DNA of 64,000 bases from NCBI GenBank assembly GCA_004194705.1, contig SADC01000405.1, positions 47,741-111,740 of the forward strand, read 5' to 3'. The notes below the pieces were generated by a model that did no database searches, was not told where the DNA came from, and saw only the letters and a program-made list of their open reading frames with translations. Within the stretch, counting starts at the first letter, position 1. Each line of letters begins with the position of its first letter. Source of the stretch: Ditylenchus dipsaci (taxonomy: Eukaryota > Nematoda > Chromadorea > Rhabditida > Anguinidae). Positions 10,543 through 22,104 of this stretch are shown here, piece by piece. The translations under genes and the position numbers were made by a program.

Positions 10543-13500
10543 TTAATCAAAGTATTTTTTAATTTTCAGCGCAAGATTCTTGTCAACCTTCGGCATATCA
10601 CATTCGAATGCATTTTGGAAGCTTCCAAGTTGCTAACTAAATTTTTTTTATTTAGGTTAACTATTAGGTAAAAAAGGTTAAAAGCATACCGACATGCTTA
10701 TTTTTAAATTCCTGTAAGAATGTACTATCTCTAAACTCTTTGACGGTCATTCTTTTTTGCGGACTTGGCTCCATAAGCTAGAAAAAGATGTGCATAAAAA
10801 TTTAAAAAAGATTATGAAACAGTTTTAATCTGATTAAAAAGGCTGTTTAGGGCAAAACGGTGTTTTTCCGTGTTTTCGGAAGATTTTCTGAATCCGTGCC
10901 TTTTTGAATTCTGAAGCTTTAGTCCTAGAGTAGACCATTGCATGTAAAGACTGACTCAAACGTTTGTCCCAAATATCAAAAAGCACAAAAAATTAAAAAG
11001 GAACGACTTTAAAAGAAAAGATATTTTTATCGCTAACCTTCTACGCGCAGTTATTCATAAGCAGTTTTAGGGAGAAAAATTTCACAAAAAAAGTTGTCCT
11101 AGCCCCTACATGGTTTTGAAGTAATTTGGCAGGAATTCTAAAATCTTTATTTCTGCAAAACGCCTATGATATTTTTCCAATAGTTTTTACTAAAAAATAA
11201 TGGATGATTTACCTTTTTCAATATATCAACCAAATCAACATCCAGGTGGCCATAAAAATCGTCTAGACTAGCAGTTTTTATTTCTTTAATTTTGTAGCTA
11301 TTAGACTCAGATTCAGTGAGAGTGGCCAAGAACTTAATTTCTTCGGCTTCCACATACAATAGCACCAAATTTCCTGCGCTGGCTTTAAATATACAGGCAG
11401 AGGCCCACCAAATAGACGTTGTACAATAGCACCTAGAGAAAACACATCTACTTCTGGTCCATAAACGGGCTCAAACATTTCTGGGGCTTTGCAGCCTGTG
11501 GGTCCAGCTTCTGCAGAGTGCAACCTTCGGACTCTGGATTTGGCATTACGAAATTATTTGTTCAGGCGATAGTGAAAATTTTACTTTCCATCAGCATCAA
11601 TAAGTCCAGCAATTCCAAAGTCAGCCAGTTTGTATGTCCAACGTTGGTTTCGGTGAAAGCATAAGACATTTTGAGTTTTGATATCTCGGTGCACAATCCC
11701 ATGTTTATGACATTGCTCTAAGGCATTAGAAACTTGCCAAGCCACCTAAGCAAAATTTGTTAACATATATTGCTTTCATTAATTTTTTTGTAATTTTTTG
11801 AGTAAATACAATCTAATCCTGAAAAATAAACAACTTTTTAATATCAATAGAGAGTTAGGGAAGAAAGAATATTTCGAAAAATTAAGGAAAAAGAATAGTA
11901 CCAAGCGAAGGGCCAAAATGTGTCAAGCATAAGAGAAAGAAGAAAACCAGCTGCGAAATTAAATAACAGCATGCAAACAATGAGCAAATATCTCTATCAA
12001 ACCGGCTGAGGTTTTAATAGAAATTAGAATTTCTATAACAGCTGATGCACAACACCCCAGATCACGTTCAGATTAACGACACTTCTCAAGCGGTTTGGTT
12101 GGTCTGAATAAATTACTTGTAACGGACTTCCAGATTTACGTCACTCAGATTAACGACACAGTCGATTAACGTCACCTTAGTTTGGCCCCGTTATGTAAAA
12201 AAAATATTCAGCTTAGCGCAAAGCTGTTCGATTTCGAACATTGTTTGAAATATTCGAGATTTTTTCGAACGTTCGAATTCGAACCGAACGTTTGTTCGAT
12301 AATTTTCGAACCCGAACTTTAAACCGAATATTTGATTCGAAAATTTCAAACTTCGAATGTTCGTCAAATCGAAAAATCGAAAATCTCGAACGTTCGACAA
12401 CCCTACTTCTAAGCTAATCAACTATTTTGAACAATATTCGGTGCCAAAACGACAGGTTCGCCCAGCAGAAAATAACTTATAGCAATTTGTGTTACAACTT
12501 GTTTATTAATTTTGCGTATTTTATCAAAATTATATTCCTAAATATTGCTATGATTGGTGTCAAAATGACCGATATTAAATGCTCTATCTTTTTTTATGTA
12601 GCAAAAATAGTTCATAACCGTTGCAGAGTTACAGACATTTTTTCACAAAAATTCCGTGATCTAAAAATTGGAGTTGCAGATATTGACTGCTCAAGATTTT
12701 AGTATCAACTCCCCCCTATATGGAGCTCATATCTCAAGCAACATCTGAAAAGTGGAATCAGGAAAACTCGTGTAATTAAGAAAACGCAAAAAAACAGATT
12801 TGCAAATTATTTTCTCTAGGTTGAGATATGAGCTCCATATAGGGGAGTTATTACAGAGAGGGACTTAATACAAAAAATACGGTACACTAAAGACCCCTAT
12901 CCCTGATACGGCCCATTGTTTGCCTGGCGCTACGACGGTTCATAAAAAATTGATTCATTTTAAAGGGAATTCGTAAAAAACGGTTTCATAAAAAATAGAA
13001 TTCTTCGAAAACCGGATTTCGAAAAAAATTAATTTGTTTCAAAACGGTTTGGCAGAATGAAACTTTACGATATTTTGATTTCATGAATCATTGTTTAAAT
13101 ACGTATCTTGATTGCTTTCTGATCGAAATTTCTATTATTATTTTCATTGAATTAAGCGCTCCTGATGTATCTCGAAAACCCATACAGCAGCCCTGATGAA
13201 GCGAGCAGCTGTGATGCGAGTGAGCAAGGATCATTGGAGGAAGAAGAAATGAGCTTAAGTTAAATCCAACAGTCAACCAGAAACGTCCAAGTGGGTCGAA
13301 AGCGGAGCGTGAGCCTCAGATCATTACGGGTCTTGCCATCGAGTTTATTAAGAGCAAGAAGGGAAGGCGCATGGTGATTCTGGATGGTAGGCTTTATCAT
13401 AATTTCTAGTAACATTGCAAGTACTGATCTAGGAGAAGTTTACTCTGCTGGTTACAAGGACAAGCAACAGATCACTCATTGGAAATGCGTGAAACAACAA

Positions 13501-16500
13501 GAAGGCTGCAAAATGGAAATGGAAACAAATTCAGATGATCAATGCGTTGGAAAAGCTATGGGAATCACACTCATGCAACGTGCAAGGAAGACATAGAAGT
13601 CAGGAAACTTCGAATGCAAATACTGGAGCTGCCCGACAGGGGATGTTAGTATTTTTAAGATGTACAGGAAATATTTTGCATGGATTTTTAGAGTGCTGGG
13701 CGACAAATATTCTCAAGCCTCATTGAGCAAGCATCAGATAAAGTTAAAGCTAAGATGATTCAGAAGAACGTGTCTGAGATGGTCTACTACCATCGCAAGG
13801 TATTTCAATGTTTTCATTCTCCTGGAAATTTATTTTCAATTCGAAAGATCTTCAGCTTCTTAACAACGATCCGAACACGCCATGTGATCCTGAAACCCTG
13901 GAAATCCCACCCGATCTTCTTAACTACAAAGGCAGATTGTTTGTTATGCACGATAATGGAAAAGGAAAGCGCCGAATTATCATACTCTCTCCTTCTAACT
14001 TGCTAGAGGTTAATTTTATGAAGTTTTATTATGAATTTTTTCAAACTCTTGTATAGTATCTCGAAGAGGCTGACTGGTGGGGAATCGACGGAACGTTCAG
14101 ACTTGTTCCTAAAGGGTGGTGTCAATTGCTCACAATGCATGCTAAATGTGGGGAAACTTTCGTACCTTGCGTCCACGCTCTATTGCCAAAGAAGTCTATG
14201 GGTACCTACAACAAATTTTTCGCCATCCTGAAGCAGTTGATTCCGCAATCACAAATGAGGCATGTCCATACCGACTACGAACGAGGTTTGCTTGGCTCTT
14301 TCTGTTCCGCTTTTCCATGTAAGCTTCTTTATAGTTGTGCAATATCTTAGTAAAAATTCCTTTTAGTCGTCAGTCAGCATGGTTGTTACTTTCACTTTGC
14401 TGAAGCACTCTTTCGGAAGGTTTAGAAGTTAGGACTCGTTCGTAACTACAAATAGGGAGGTCAATTCAGCCAACTTTTCGATCTGCTGAAATCTTTCGCC
14501 TATGTTCCTCCGACGGATGTTAAAGAAGCATTCGACTTGGTAATTCGCTACAACGCTCAGTGTCCAAAGTACAAAGTGGATCAGATTTATAAATATGTAC
14601 AATCCCAGTCTTTGTTATGTGATCTGAACGGGTGATTTTGTTTGATTACGTTGAATAAAAGTATGAGAGTTTGTTCGTAGTTGATTCGTGTAAAGCTGTG
14701 TTTTAACTTGAGTTAGGGCACGGCCATATGGCGGAAGATGCCGGTCATTTTACCAAATTGTTTACGTGCCTATGGTTCAATATTCTCCAGCTAGAAATTT
14801 GCAATTCTTAACTGTGAAAATTTATGGTGAAGTAACTGTGAAAATGGTATAATTCGACCATATATTGATGGTTGGCCGAATTTACAATAACCGGCTAATT
14901 TTTCCTTTTTTCAAGATTACACTGTCGCTGAGATACTTTTTTTATCTAGTTGTGAAATAAATTTGTCGAGAAATCTGGATAACCTATTTATTGATGAATT
15001 AAATATTGATAAAACTATATATTTTTTAAAACTTCATTCTGCCAAACCGTTTTGAAACAAATTAATTTTTTTCGAAATCCGGTTTTCGAAGAATTCTATT
15101 TTTTATGAAACCCGTTTTTTACGAATTCCCTTTAAAATGAATCAATTTTTTATGAACCGTCGTAGCGCCGTTTGCCTTGCCCCCCTGTCGTTTTTTCGTA
15201 ATTTTTGGCGTGTTTTTAACCGCTTTTTATTTTTAGTTTGTCAACATGGTCAGAAAAGCGCTAGTTTAGTCAGTTAAACTCGTGGATGTCGATAGCTTTC
15301 GTTTACAGAATCTCTTTTGCTTAACAACAGAGGACGCTATCAAACTGTTAGCTAATTTGGGTCTTTTAAGAAATTAAATGGAATGCGATAAATGTGGTTT
15401 AACAAATAAATGTTGTTAAGATGAGTGAACTGCGAGATGGCATTCGATAAATTATGAATTATGAAAAAGGAATAAATTATGAAAAAACGACAAGGGGGGC
15501 CAAGGCAAAAAATGGCCGGTATCAGGGATAGGGCCCACCAAAGAAACATCAAGAAGTTGGAAGAGCAAATACAAGCCACAAGCTAAAAGCAATTTCATGT
15601 GCAGGCAAGTAAGGCAGCAGCGCAAGAAGAGCGTTTTTTAACAAAGAGTAAGGTTTTTAATAGCTCCTCCGGCACCGGATGGGGAAACGTGACAGTATTT
15701 TGTTGCCGACCAAAACCGGGTACAAAGATAACATCAGACATACAATGAGATACTAATGGTTTCTTTCGCCCTTCTTCTTCTGGTTTCATGCAGTCGGTCG
15801 GTTCGCTGATCTCCCACCATCCAGAGCCAGTCCATGCGCAGTTTGTTTGGGAGCGTGCTGCGAGGCCATCCATCTTGCTGAGCCGGTGAACCTACTCCAT
15901 GAGTTGCGGGGATCCAGTCGCCATCCTTCAAGCTGCTGCTGCTGAGACCAGACTTCGGAACGGTAGTTGGCTTGAGACCCGGGTCGATCACTTCATCCTT
16001 AAAACAATAAACGCCCACACAACCGGTCTGCCCCTCAGGGTCCTTCACATAATCAGTACGGGTGACACTGTCCCAACCCTTATCCACAAACTCATTATCA
16101 ACGGTACGGTGACCTCAATCAAACCCTTATCCACTATCACACTATCACCAACGGTACGGGACTCAGCCCTAATCAACGGTCCTACTTGATCGGTCACGAA
16201 TATGGCGGGTGCGCCTCGCTCAAGTAGTTCCCGGATCTCACGCAAACGGTCAGCAATCTGCTCGGTAGCGGTCGCTCCCATTAAGGGTAGCTGCTTGAGC
16301 AATTCGCCCACCCACAATAGTACCTCCATCAGGAGTTTTTCCAAAGATTTGACTCATCACAAATAATCGAGAGCGCAAAAGATTTTATCACATTTAGATT
16401 CACCGAGGAACGGAGAAATAATGATTTCAAACCCTAGGGCCGACAATTTATTCGGTACGAGACAAAACGGGTTTAAACTAGATTAATTTCTAGAGTTTCT

Positions 16501-17412
16501 TTTTAACGGTAATATCCTCTTTCAAACGGGTGCTTTTAACGCCAACGGTCACATGTGGGATTTCGCAAATCCCCCTCACCTTACAAAGAGTCGAAAATCT
16601 TTAATGAATCAGCTAGGGCGCAAAAGTGCATAATACTGGATCACACAGGAAAAGACAATTTTGAAAAAATTTGACCTGTGAGACTGCAGAGTAGAAACAT
16701 CATGAAATTGGTTGAGCAAGCAACAGTTCGGCAGGCAGAAAAAAATACGTGGTATAGCAGCAGCGCATCGGCAAAGAAATTTAATGTGAAGAAAAATGAA
16801 ATAAAATGTTGGATGAAATCCTTTTAATGAGAAATCGAAAATAAAGTTACTTTGGCTACGTTTTAACGTGGATCAATTAGTAGCAAATATAAGTTAGATT
16901 ATAAAGCAGCTTAAAAAAGCCTACTTCATACTTATCAAACTTCTGTTTGTCGATGATCATAGTTTCCAAGTCACTATCAGCTAGCTCTATGGCCATGTAG
17001 CAAGTTTGGTTTTCAAAACCAAAGTTGAACAGATGGCAAATATTTGACTGACTAAACCATAAAAACAGTATACATTAGTCCAACAATTATTTTAATTTAA
17101 AAAAAATGCCAAAAAACTGTTTTTTATTTAAAAATCACAAAAGCTACCCGTTTAATTTCTGCATGCATTGAATTTCCGTCAAAAACATTTTGCCGTAAAG
17201 CCGGACTGTTATATCTGGATGAGCCCGCATTATTTTTGCTGATGGACTTTGTTTCTGAAGTCTTTGTAAGCATTTTGGTAATATGGTTTCTATGATAAAG
17301 AAAGTTTACTTTGACAGCCATTTTGGAATGTTTATCAGAGAGTAGAGAAGCAATCCAGACACTAGCCACTCCACCCGATCCAAGTCTTTTTTTCCACTTG
17401 ATGTCCTGGATC
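10543..17412 (-). CDS. Serine/threonine protein kinase, 5' end uncertain
   Basis: Seven minus-strand exons follow the order of a kinase fold. 17310-17412: glycine loop GSGGVASV and MAVK lysine. 17148-17289: FLTEIQCMQKL, helix C glutamate. 16925-17051: NFGFENQTCYMAIELADSD, hinge region. 11585-11745: HGIVHRDIKTQN catalytic loop and LADFGIAG metal-binding motif. 11213-11533: KAPEMFEP, then DVFSLGAIV. 10690-10777: MEPSPQKRMTVKEF, subdomain XI. 10543-10632: tail ending TAA. All key catalytic residues are present, so an active Ser/Thr kinase is encoded if the frame is intact. The first codons lie upstream of 17412 and were not found. The frame breaks once near 17220 and once at the GG doublet 11396-11397, each fixed by one base, and the last junction is out of phase. 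The gap between the first two exons would be only 20 bases. Subfamily not assigned; Mps1/TTK-like features are weak. Confidence 0.8.
12190..12410. repeat. Degenerate array of TTCGAAC palindromic words
   Basis: Roughly twenty overlapping copies of ttcgaa or ttcgaac words in both orientations, for example cgaacgttcgaattcgaacc near 12268. No coding content. It sits in the long intron of the kinase gene. Confidence 0.6.
12705..12852. repeat. Small TIR element, CTATATGGAGCTCATATCTC ends
   Basis: The 30-base arm at 12708-12737 (core ctatatggagctcatatctc) is answered by gagatatgagctccatatag at 12822-12841. Around 110 bases lie between. It lies immediately left of the MULE. Confidence 0.65.
13380..14636 (+). 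pseudogene. MULE transposase with N-terminal FLYWCH zinc finger, decayed
   Basis: Read in several exons. 13440-13600 has the FLYWCH/WRKY-GCM1 zinc-finger pattern (THWKCVKQQEGCKME, then a HTHAT segment in a shifted frame). 13745-14010 gives the linker with VSEMVYYHRK and CDPETLEIP. 14056-14330 gives the core: WWGIDGTFRLVPKGW carries the first catalytic aspartate and HTDYERG the second. After a short intron, 14366-14636 has HGCYFHFAEALFRKV (the C-x2-H-like MULE signature) and then KLGLVRNYK. Two TAG triplets interrupt this last exon where related elements usually have Gln or a polar residue. MULE transposases cut and paste their own element; with the two stops and frame breaks this copy is probably dead. 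It is a transposon gene, not part of the host kinase. Confidence 0.75.
15178..15500. repeat. Foldback MITE nested in the right MULE arm
   Basis: The left end gccttgcccccctgtcgttt (15175) is complemented by aaacgacaaggggggccaag near 15485. It carries the same CCTTGGCCCCCCTTGTCG-like end motif found at about twenty other places in the window. There is no ORF. Confidence 0.6.
15595..16350 (-). CDS. GC-rich ORF block of unknown origin, frame-broken
   Basis: Three overlapping minus-strand frames are open one after another: 16344-16045, 16087-15734 and 15873-15595. Their GC content and codon use stand out from the AT-rich surroundings. The first part (LLMEVLLWVGELLKQLP, then EIRELLERGAP) looks helical. 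The second has a run of Ser and many Gly/Pro residues (GLKPTTVPKSGLSSSSLKDG). The change from the first to the second frame sits at the GG doublet 16103-16104, the same kind of one-base loss as in the host genes, and the two segments share a VDKG repeat. No family motif is recognisable. It could be a retroelement structural gene, an integrated viral fragment, or a host exon of an unrelated gene. It lies inside the kinase intron in the same orientation as that gene. Confidence 0.4.
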
Positions 17413-17734
17413 CTTGAAATTACAAAAAATCAGATTGGAGGATTGTGGGTTGGAATTATATTCTTATAATTACCATTCGGTATCAGCCGTCGATCATTTT
17501 TCCTGAATTTAGCAACGGTATTCACACCAGTTTTTTATGCTATAGGGTGCGCCAAATTTATGTGGTAACACGTTTGTGATTCATACATTTTGCCGATGCG
17601 CATTTTTTCCTCAAACTTATTTTTATTGCGCGGTGTGCTTTTTTTAAATTTTAGTAACGTACCCTGGCCGTCAGAAAAATTTGTAAAGTCGACTCTCTCA
17701 ACAACGCTCAGGCCGCCCGAAGGGGATTGTCAAA

Positions 17735-18150
17735 GGATAACGGTTCTTATGCATTATCGGGACTACTTGGTTTTACTGTCATTTATGCTAATGAATGCAT
17801 AAAATTGTCTTGGCGCGACATCAAAATGCCCAGAAACAGAACTGTCAGAATGCAATTGTTATATTCCACCGTGATATTTAATTTATTTCCGATTTTCATA
17901 TTTGTACTTTTTGTTTTCTTGACCTTCTTGGTATTATTAGAATTGTTGTTAATAATTTCGGTTGAGTTTTAGGTATGAAGTTTCGCGAATTGCCGAGAGG
18001 AGAAAAAGAGAGTGTCAAACTGCTACAAAATTACAAGCTGCTTCCATCTAGCCGAAACTGCAACAATTAAAAATAATGTGTTTTCAATATCGTGGGACGC
18101 ATAAATGACAGTAAAACCAGGTAGTCCCGATAATGCATAAGAACCAGGGA
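17735..18150. repeat. TIR element with GGTTCTTATGCATTATCGGG ends
   Basis: ggttcttatgcattatcggg (17742) continues into a segment with tggttttactgtcatttatg, which is answered by aaatgacagtaaaaccaggt (about 18103) and cccgataatgcataagaacc (about 18126). The arms are about 50 bases and the interior about 310 bases. No coding content was recognised. Confidence 0.7.
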
Positions 18151-18275
18151 TCCGAAAGTTATTTGGAGGGTAATTTTTTTCAGTTAGGTATCTAAGAGTC
18201 GGCTCAGATGATTGCTATTAAGAAGGTGTGCGTTAATGGGAGTGATCTCAAAAAATTAAAAAAATCACGTGGATT

Positions 18276-18370
18276 AAAGAAGTGCAGTCTACTCTCGATA
18301 CAATACCGCTCCCGGAACCGGCCATCGGCGGTGTTATATCGAGAGTTGTGTTATATCGAGAGTATATTAA
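18276..18370. repeat. Tigger-like MITE remnant
   Basis: gtctactctcgatacaatac at 18283 is answered by tatatcgagagtatatta at about 18352. This is the CAGTCTACTCTCGATA class of TA-flanked end. Short and decayed. Confidence 0.45.
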
Positions 18371-20820
18371 CACTAGAAAGGCTGAGTGTGCCAAACTATG
18401 CGTTTCGTGCGGAATTTCACGCTGAGCACAATGGCTGGAAATTTTTTTCTTCAAAAAGCAGGACGGCTTCGAACGGGCAAAACAACATTTCAAAATGGGT
18501 GACTTCCACCTGTTCCCAAACACCTGGAATTTGAGCAAAATGTAGGTGGTCACTCAAATTAACGCACACCTAGGTGCATGAAAATGCACGGCGTAATCAG
18601 GGCTATCTATTGAGCACAAACTTGTAGCAGAAAGATAATAATTTTGCAGGATCTTCTTTCTACAAGCCAGTTTTCGAACCCTCAATTTCAACAATAAAAT
18701 GGTCATAACTAAAAATTCTTTATGGTAGACTAACCTGTAAACAGCTGAATAAAAATACAAATGTAGCAGCTACAACCACAACAAATACACTGAATTCAAA
18801 GCCTCCTGTGTCCCAGTACGTCATTTTGAAGCCATATTCAAAATAAAAAAAGCGAATGATGCTAAAAACTTTCAATAAATACTGTCAGAAACATAGTAAT
18901 TGACACTACTTAGCCTTTAACACTTAAACAGCACTAAATGAACATTTAGGCGGAAAAAATGGTGTCTGTATACTTGAGCATAATAATATGACTCAACTTA
19001 TTTTTTTTTGTAAAAAAAATGCTAAAAAGAAAACAACCAAATTTTGAAATTGCTTGAAGCGGGGCAATGGAAAGAGCCATAGAACAAATCCTCCTAGAGA
19101 TCCCTACCTTTTTCTTTTGCTTTTTGTGCACAAAGAATGGCAGGCAGAAAGTGCAGCGCGTGTTTATGTTTTGATGTTCTCCGAAATTAAAATAATCTTT
19201 TCTCGTGGATGTTTGTCTCATTTGTCTCAACGTTTTCGTCAAATTTATTTACATTTATAAAAAAGTATTACACAATAAAAAAACATACAAAATGGAAAAT
19301 TCGTACAGTCGAATTCTATACAATGTGATTCAAAGGACCGGTCAAGAATTTACGTTGCACAGTCAACCCTCCGTAAAGGCACCCATAGGGACCAAGCTTT
19401 AGGTGCCCGTTTATAAAGGGTCATTTTTCGATAAATTATTTATAGTGTTTTCGGGACCGAGCCTTGGGTGCCCGTTTATAGAGTGGCCCGTTTAGAGAGA
19501 GTTGACTTTATAGTGTTTACGTTATACATAGTTTTAATTGCTAAAATTGCCCAAAGTTTACGTTAAATAGAGTTTTCCACTAACAGCCTGCTATAAGGAC
19601 TCAGACCATTAGTATTTTTTCAGTTAGAAAACTCCTACGTAATAACAAAAGACAGTCATTTAGCCGGAATATCGTCTATTTTATCAAATAAAAAGCTAAA
19701 CTTTAGAATTGTGACTTTTTCAGAGCTTGGGCTGCTTCTAAAAGTGTGGCGGTGCCTTCGGCTTTTCAATCCCTGTCACTTTTGTTTTACAAAAAATGAT
19801 TGCTATGATATTTTATATATATCGATATTTGATCTTTGCTTGCTCCAGTTTTAAAATTAGTTAAACTATTAAGCAGAGAAACCTAAATTGCTTGCTAAGA
19901 TCCGTCAAATTTTTGATTGCGAATATATCGACAATTAGTAGTTTTAATCTAAATAAGTCACGTGGCGCTTCTTGCTAGAAGTAGCCGATGCGATCCACAC
20001 ACGAAATATATTAGGAAACCTACAAATATCTTTTTCAAGATGTTTGCCGAAAATAAGAAAAAGAGTAAAGTTGAAGCTAAAAAAAACTACAAAATTTAAA
20101 TTCCGCGTTGTATGGAGTATCATCTTTATCGGTAGGGATTTGCTGAAATGTTACGTTATAAGGAGTTTTACGTTGTATAGAATTACGTTGCATAGAGTTT
20201 CGAGTGTATATAAAAACCATGAAGTCTTTTTAACTGCTTGAAATAGCGTTTTTGTAAAAGTGAACATAAACTTCCTGATTATGACTTTTCGGTAGGCCAG
20301 ACTATTGCGTATAACAAATTTCCTATTTTCTCAATGTATATCGAAAAAAACGCCTCGAGAGTCATGTACTCGAAATTTGACATTCCTATAAACTTTTGAT
20401 TGTTTAGGACACTTTTCTATAATACAGGGTGACGCATCATAAACTCTCTATCAAATATAGTAAATAACTTTTTGAATTCGAAGTATTTCGACGGGATCTT
20501 TTTTATTTGAAAGCTAGATAAGCGAATGACATCAAATTTTTTTTAAGCATAAAAAAAATTCTATAAATAGTCGACAGCACCCTAAAAACATGTTTATCTA
20601 CAAGGTGGCCATAATTTTCGCCGGGATTTGTTTTGTTTACATCTTTTAAAATTTATAGTGTAACGACGAGATTTTTTTTATTCGAAAGTGGACATTCCAG
20701 GCTGTCGAATGACACTAAAAATGCATAATATCATTTAATAAAAAATAACAACAACTTTTAATTAATTAATAAATTTCGTTAAAATCAATCAAACTCTTGC
20801 TCAACGCTTTCTCCTTGGAC
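18370..20820. other. Intergenic DNA, no gene recognised, with one MITE
   Basis: A Tigger-like MITE lies at about 19361-19506: cagtcaaccctccgtaaagg on the left, cgtttagagagagttgactt on the right, with inner paired ggtgcccgtttataaag. The end of another decayed element starts at 20424 (atacagggtgacgcatcata). The remaining ORFs are short. A stretch at 18560-19250 has good splice-like signals on the minus strand but no domain. Confidence 0.4.
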
Positions 20821-20831
20821 ATCGACGCATA

Positions 20832-20979
20832 CCGTATTACCTCTATTAAACGCCCCTGCTCTAAGCAACCCCCTTTTTTTACTAAGATTTCAGAGTTAAG
20901 ACCATTTTTGATTGACAATTTCAAAATTTTCAGAGGTTTGAAAAATAAGCGCCCCGGGCGGCAATTAGAGGAAATACGG
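20832..20979. repeat. Complete Tigger-like MITE, 148 bp
   Basis: Ends ccgtattacctctattaaac and ttagaggaaatacgg are inverted and flanked on both sides by TA (20830-20831 and 20980-20981), the target of pogo/Tigger elements. No ORF. Confidence 0.75.
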
Positions 20980-21114
20980 TAATTAGAGTAGCCGACCGTT
21001 GCTCGCTGTACCATTTTAAGAGAATTTCGCAAAAGGCCCGAATAATTCGTTGCTTTAGCTTATTGAGATCGGCTGGTTGCCTCCGACAAACTTGGTCTTT
21101 CTTGGTCTTTTTTG

Positions 21115-21165
21115 AGGTTCGCACTAAATCGGGGTTCGCGGTAAATCGAGGTTTGACTGTAACTC
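21115..21165. repeat. Solo end of a Tigger-like element
   Basis: ggtaaatcgaggtttgactg followed by TA (about 21142-21163) is the right end of a CAGTCAAACCTCGATTTA element. No left partner was found within 1 kb. Confidence 0.4.
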
Positions 21166-22104
21166 AAAACAGTTCGAGCAAGAAAACTCATACAAGTGTA
21201 TTCCCGTAAAAAGATAATGCGGAAAAAATAATTTTTGTAAACGTATGTTTCGAAAAAAAATAATTCCAAAAGTCGCTACCGAATACATAAATTTTCGGCT
21301 CACCCTGAGACTGACTTAAATTTTTCTGATATCAATTGGTTCTGACAAAAATTAATTCTGACATAAATTCAAACTGACAATAATTTGTCTTGACAAGATT
21401 TTTTCTGAATTAATTTGGTTGGTAATTAAATGTTCATGTAAATAACTGTTTTCGATTTATATTAAACTGCAAATAATCGGGGATTGTGTTTGATAGTATC
21501 GAAATTACGATTTTAGCAACCTGAACCCCAAAACTTTGGTAGGTACTACCTGGACAGGCTATCCATCTCGGTAGACTGCGAAATCAAATTCAGTCAAAAT
21601 CGAAAAACAGAAAATTTGTCATGTGTGAAATAATGTGGAAATTGAGTTTGTTAAGACCAAAAGTGCGATTTCACCCAACCAAACTCAGAAATCCAGGGTA
21701 GGTACCGCCTGGTCAGGTGGATATCCAACTGGATGGCCTAAAAATAATTTTTTTTTAAATAAAAAAGTAACCACTTTTTTTAACTTAAAATTGTATGGGG
21801 GATTGGGTTTGTCGGGATCAAAATTACGATTTTAGCCACCTAAAGCCAAAACCTGGGTCGGGTACCTTAACTTTCGGGGATATTTTTCATCGATATTTTT
21901 CGGGAAATTTTTGTGCAATATACTGACTAGCCTTTGTTTTTATTCCAATCAAAACGCTAACATCGTGAAAAACGACAAATTCAAACATTAAAATTGGTTT
22001 AACACTGTCAAATCAGCATGTGTCATAACAAATTCAAAGACTCTTTCACGATTGTAACTCTCTGAATTTTTTTCTTTTGATAGAAGTCCGCTGGTCTTCG
22101 AGCC
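21166..22104. other. Intergenic repeats, no gene recognised
   Basis: Contains tctgacataaattcaaactgacaa-like tandem words (21300-21410), similar to the array near 61640. Two copies of a roughly 110-base segment follow, around the words gtaggtac-acctggtcaggt (21535 and 21695). Confidence 0.35.

Larger units (their letters stand above)
12894..15535 (+). mobile_element. FLYWCH-type Mutator-like element (MULE) in the kinase intron
   Basis: The outer ends CCCTATCCCTGATAC and its complement gtatcagggataggg lie at about 12896 and 15519. They are flanked by nine-base repeats CACTAAAGA (12885-12893) and CACCAAAGA (15536-15544), one mismatch apart; a 9-bp duplication is typical of Mutator. Long inner arms of about 150 bases (12920-13061 and 15037-15175) are near-perfect complements. 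They contain ttcgaaaaccggatttcg and cgctacgacggttcat. A plus-strand transposase gene lies between. The right arm carries an extra foldback (15178-15500) not present on the left. The insertion is in the intron between the hinge exon and the catalytic-loop exon of the kinase, on the opposite strand. Confidence 0.85.

Noticed and set aside
10690..17412. Kinase called as Mps1/TTK or another named kinase
   Set aside because: The glycine loop and hinge are only loosely similar and HRDIKTQN is generic, so no subfamily is justified.
18208..18553. ORFs of about 100 codons on both strands
   Set aside because: They overlap a Tigger-like MITE remnant and show no domain; neither has convincing splice context.
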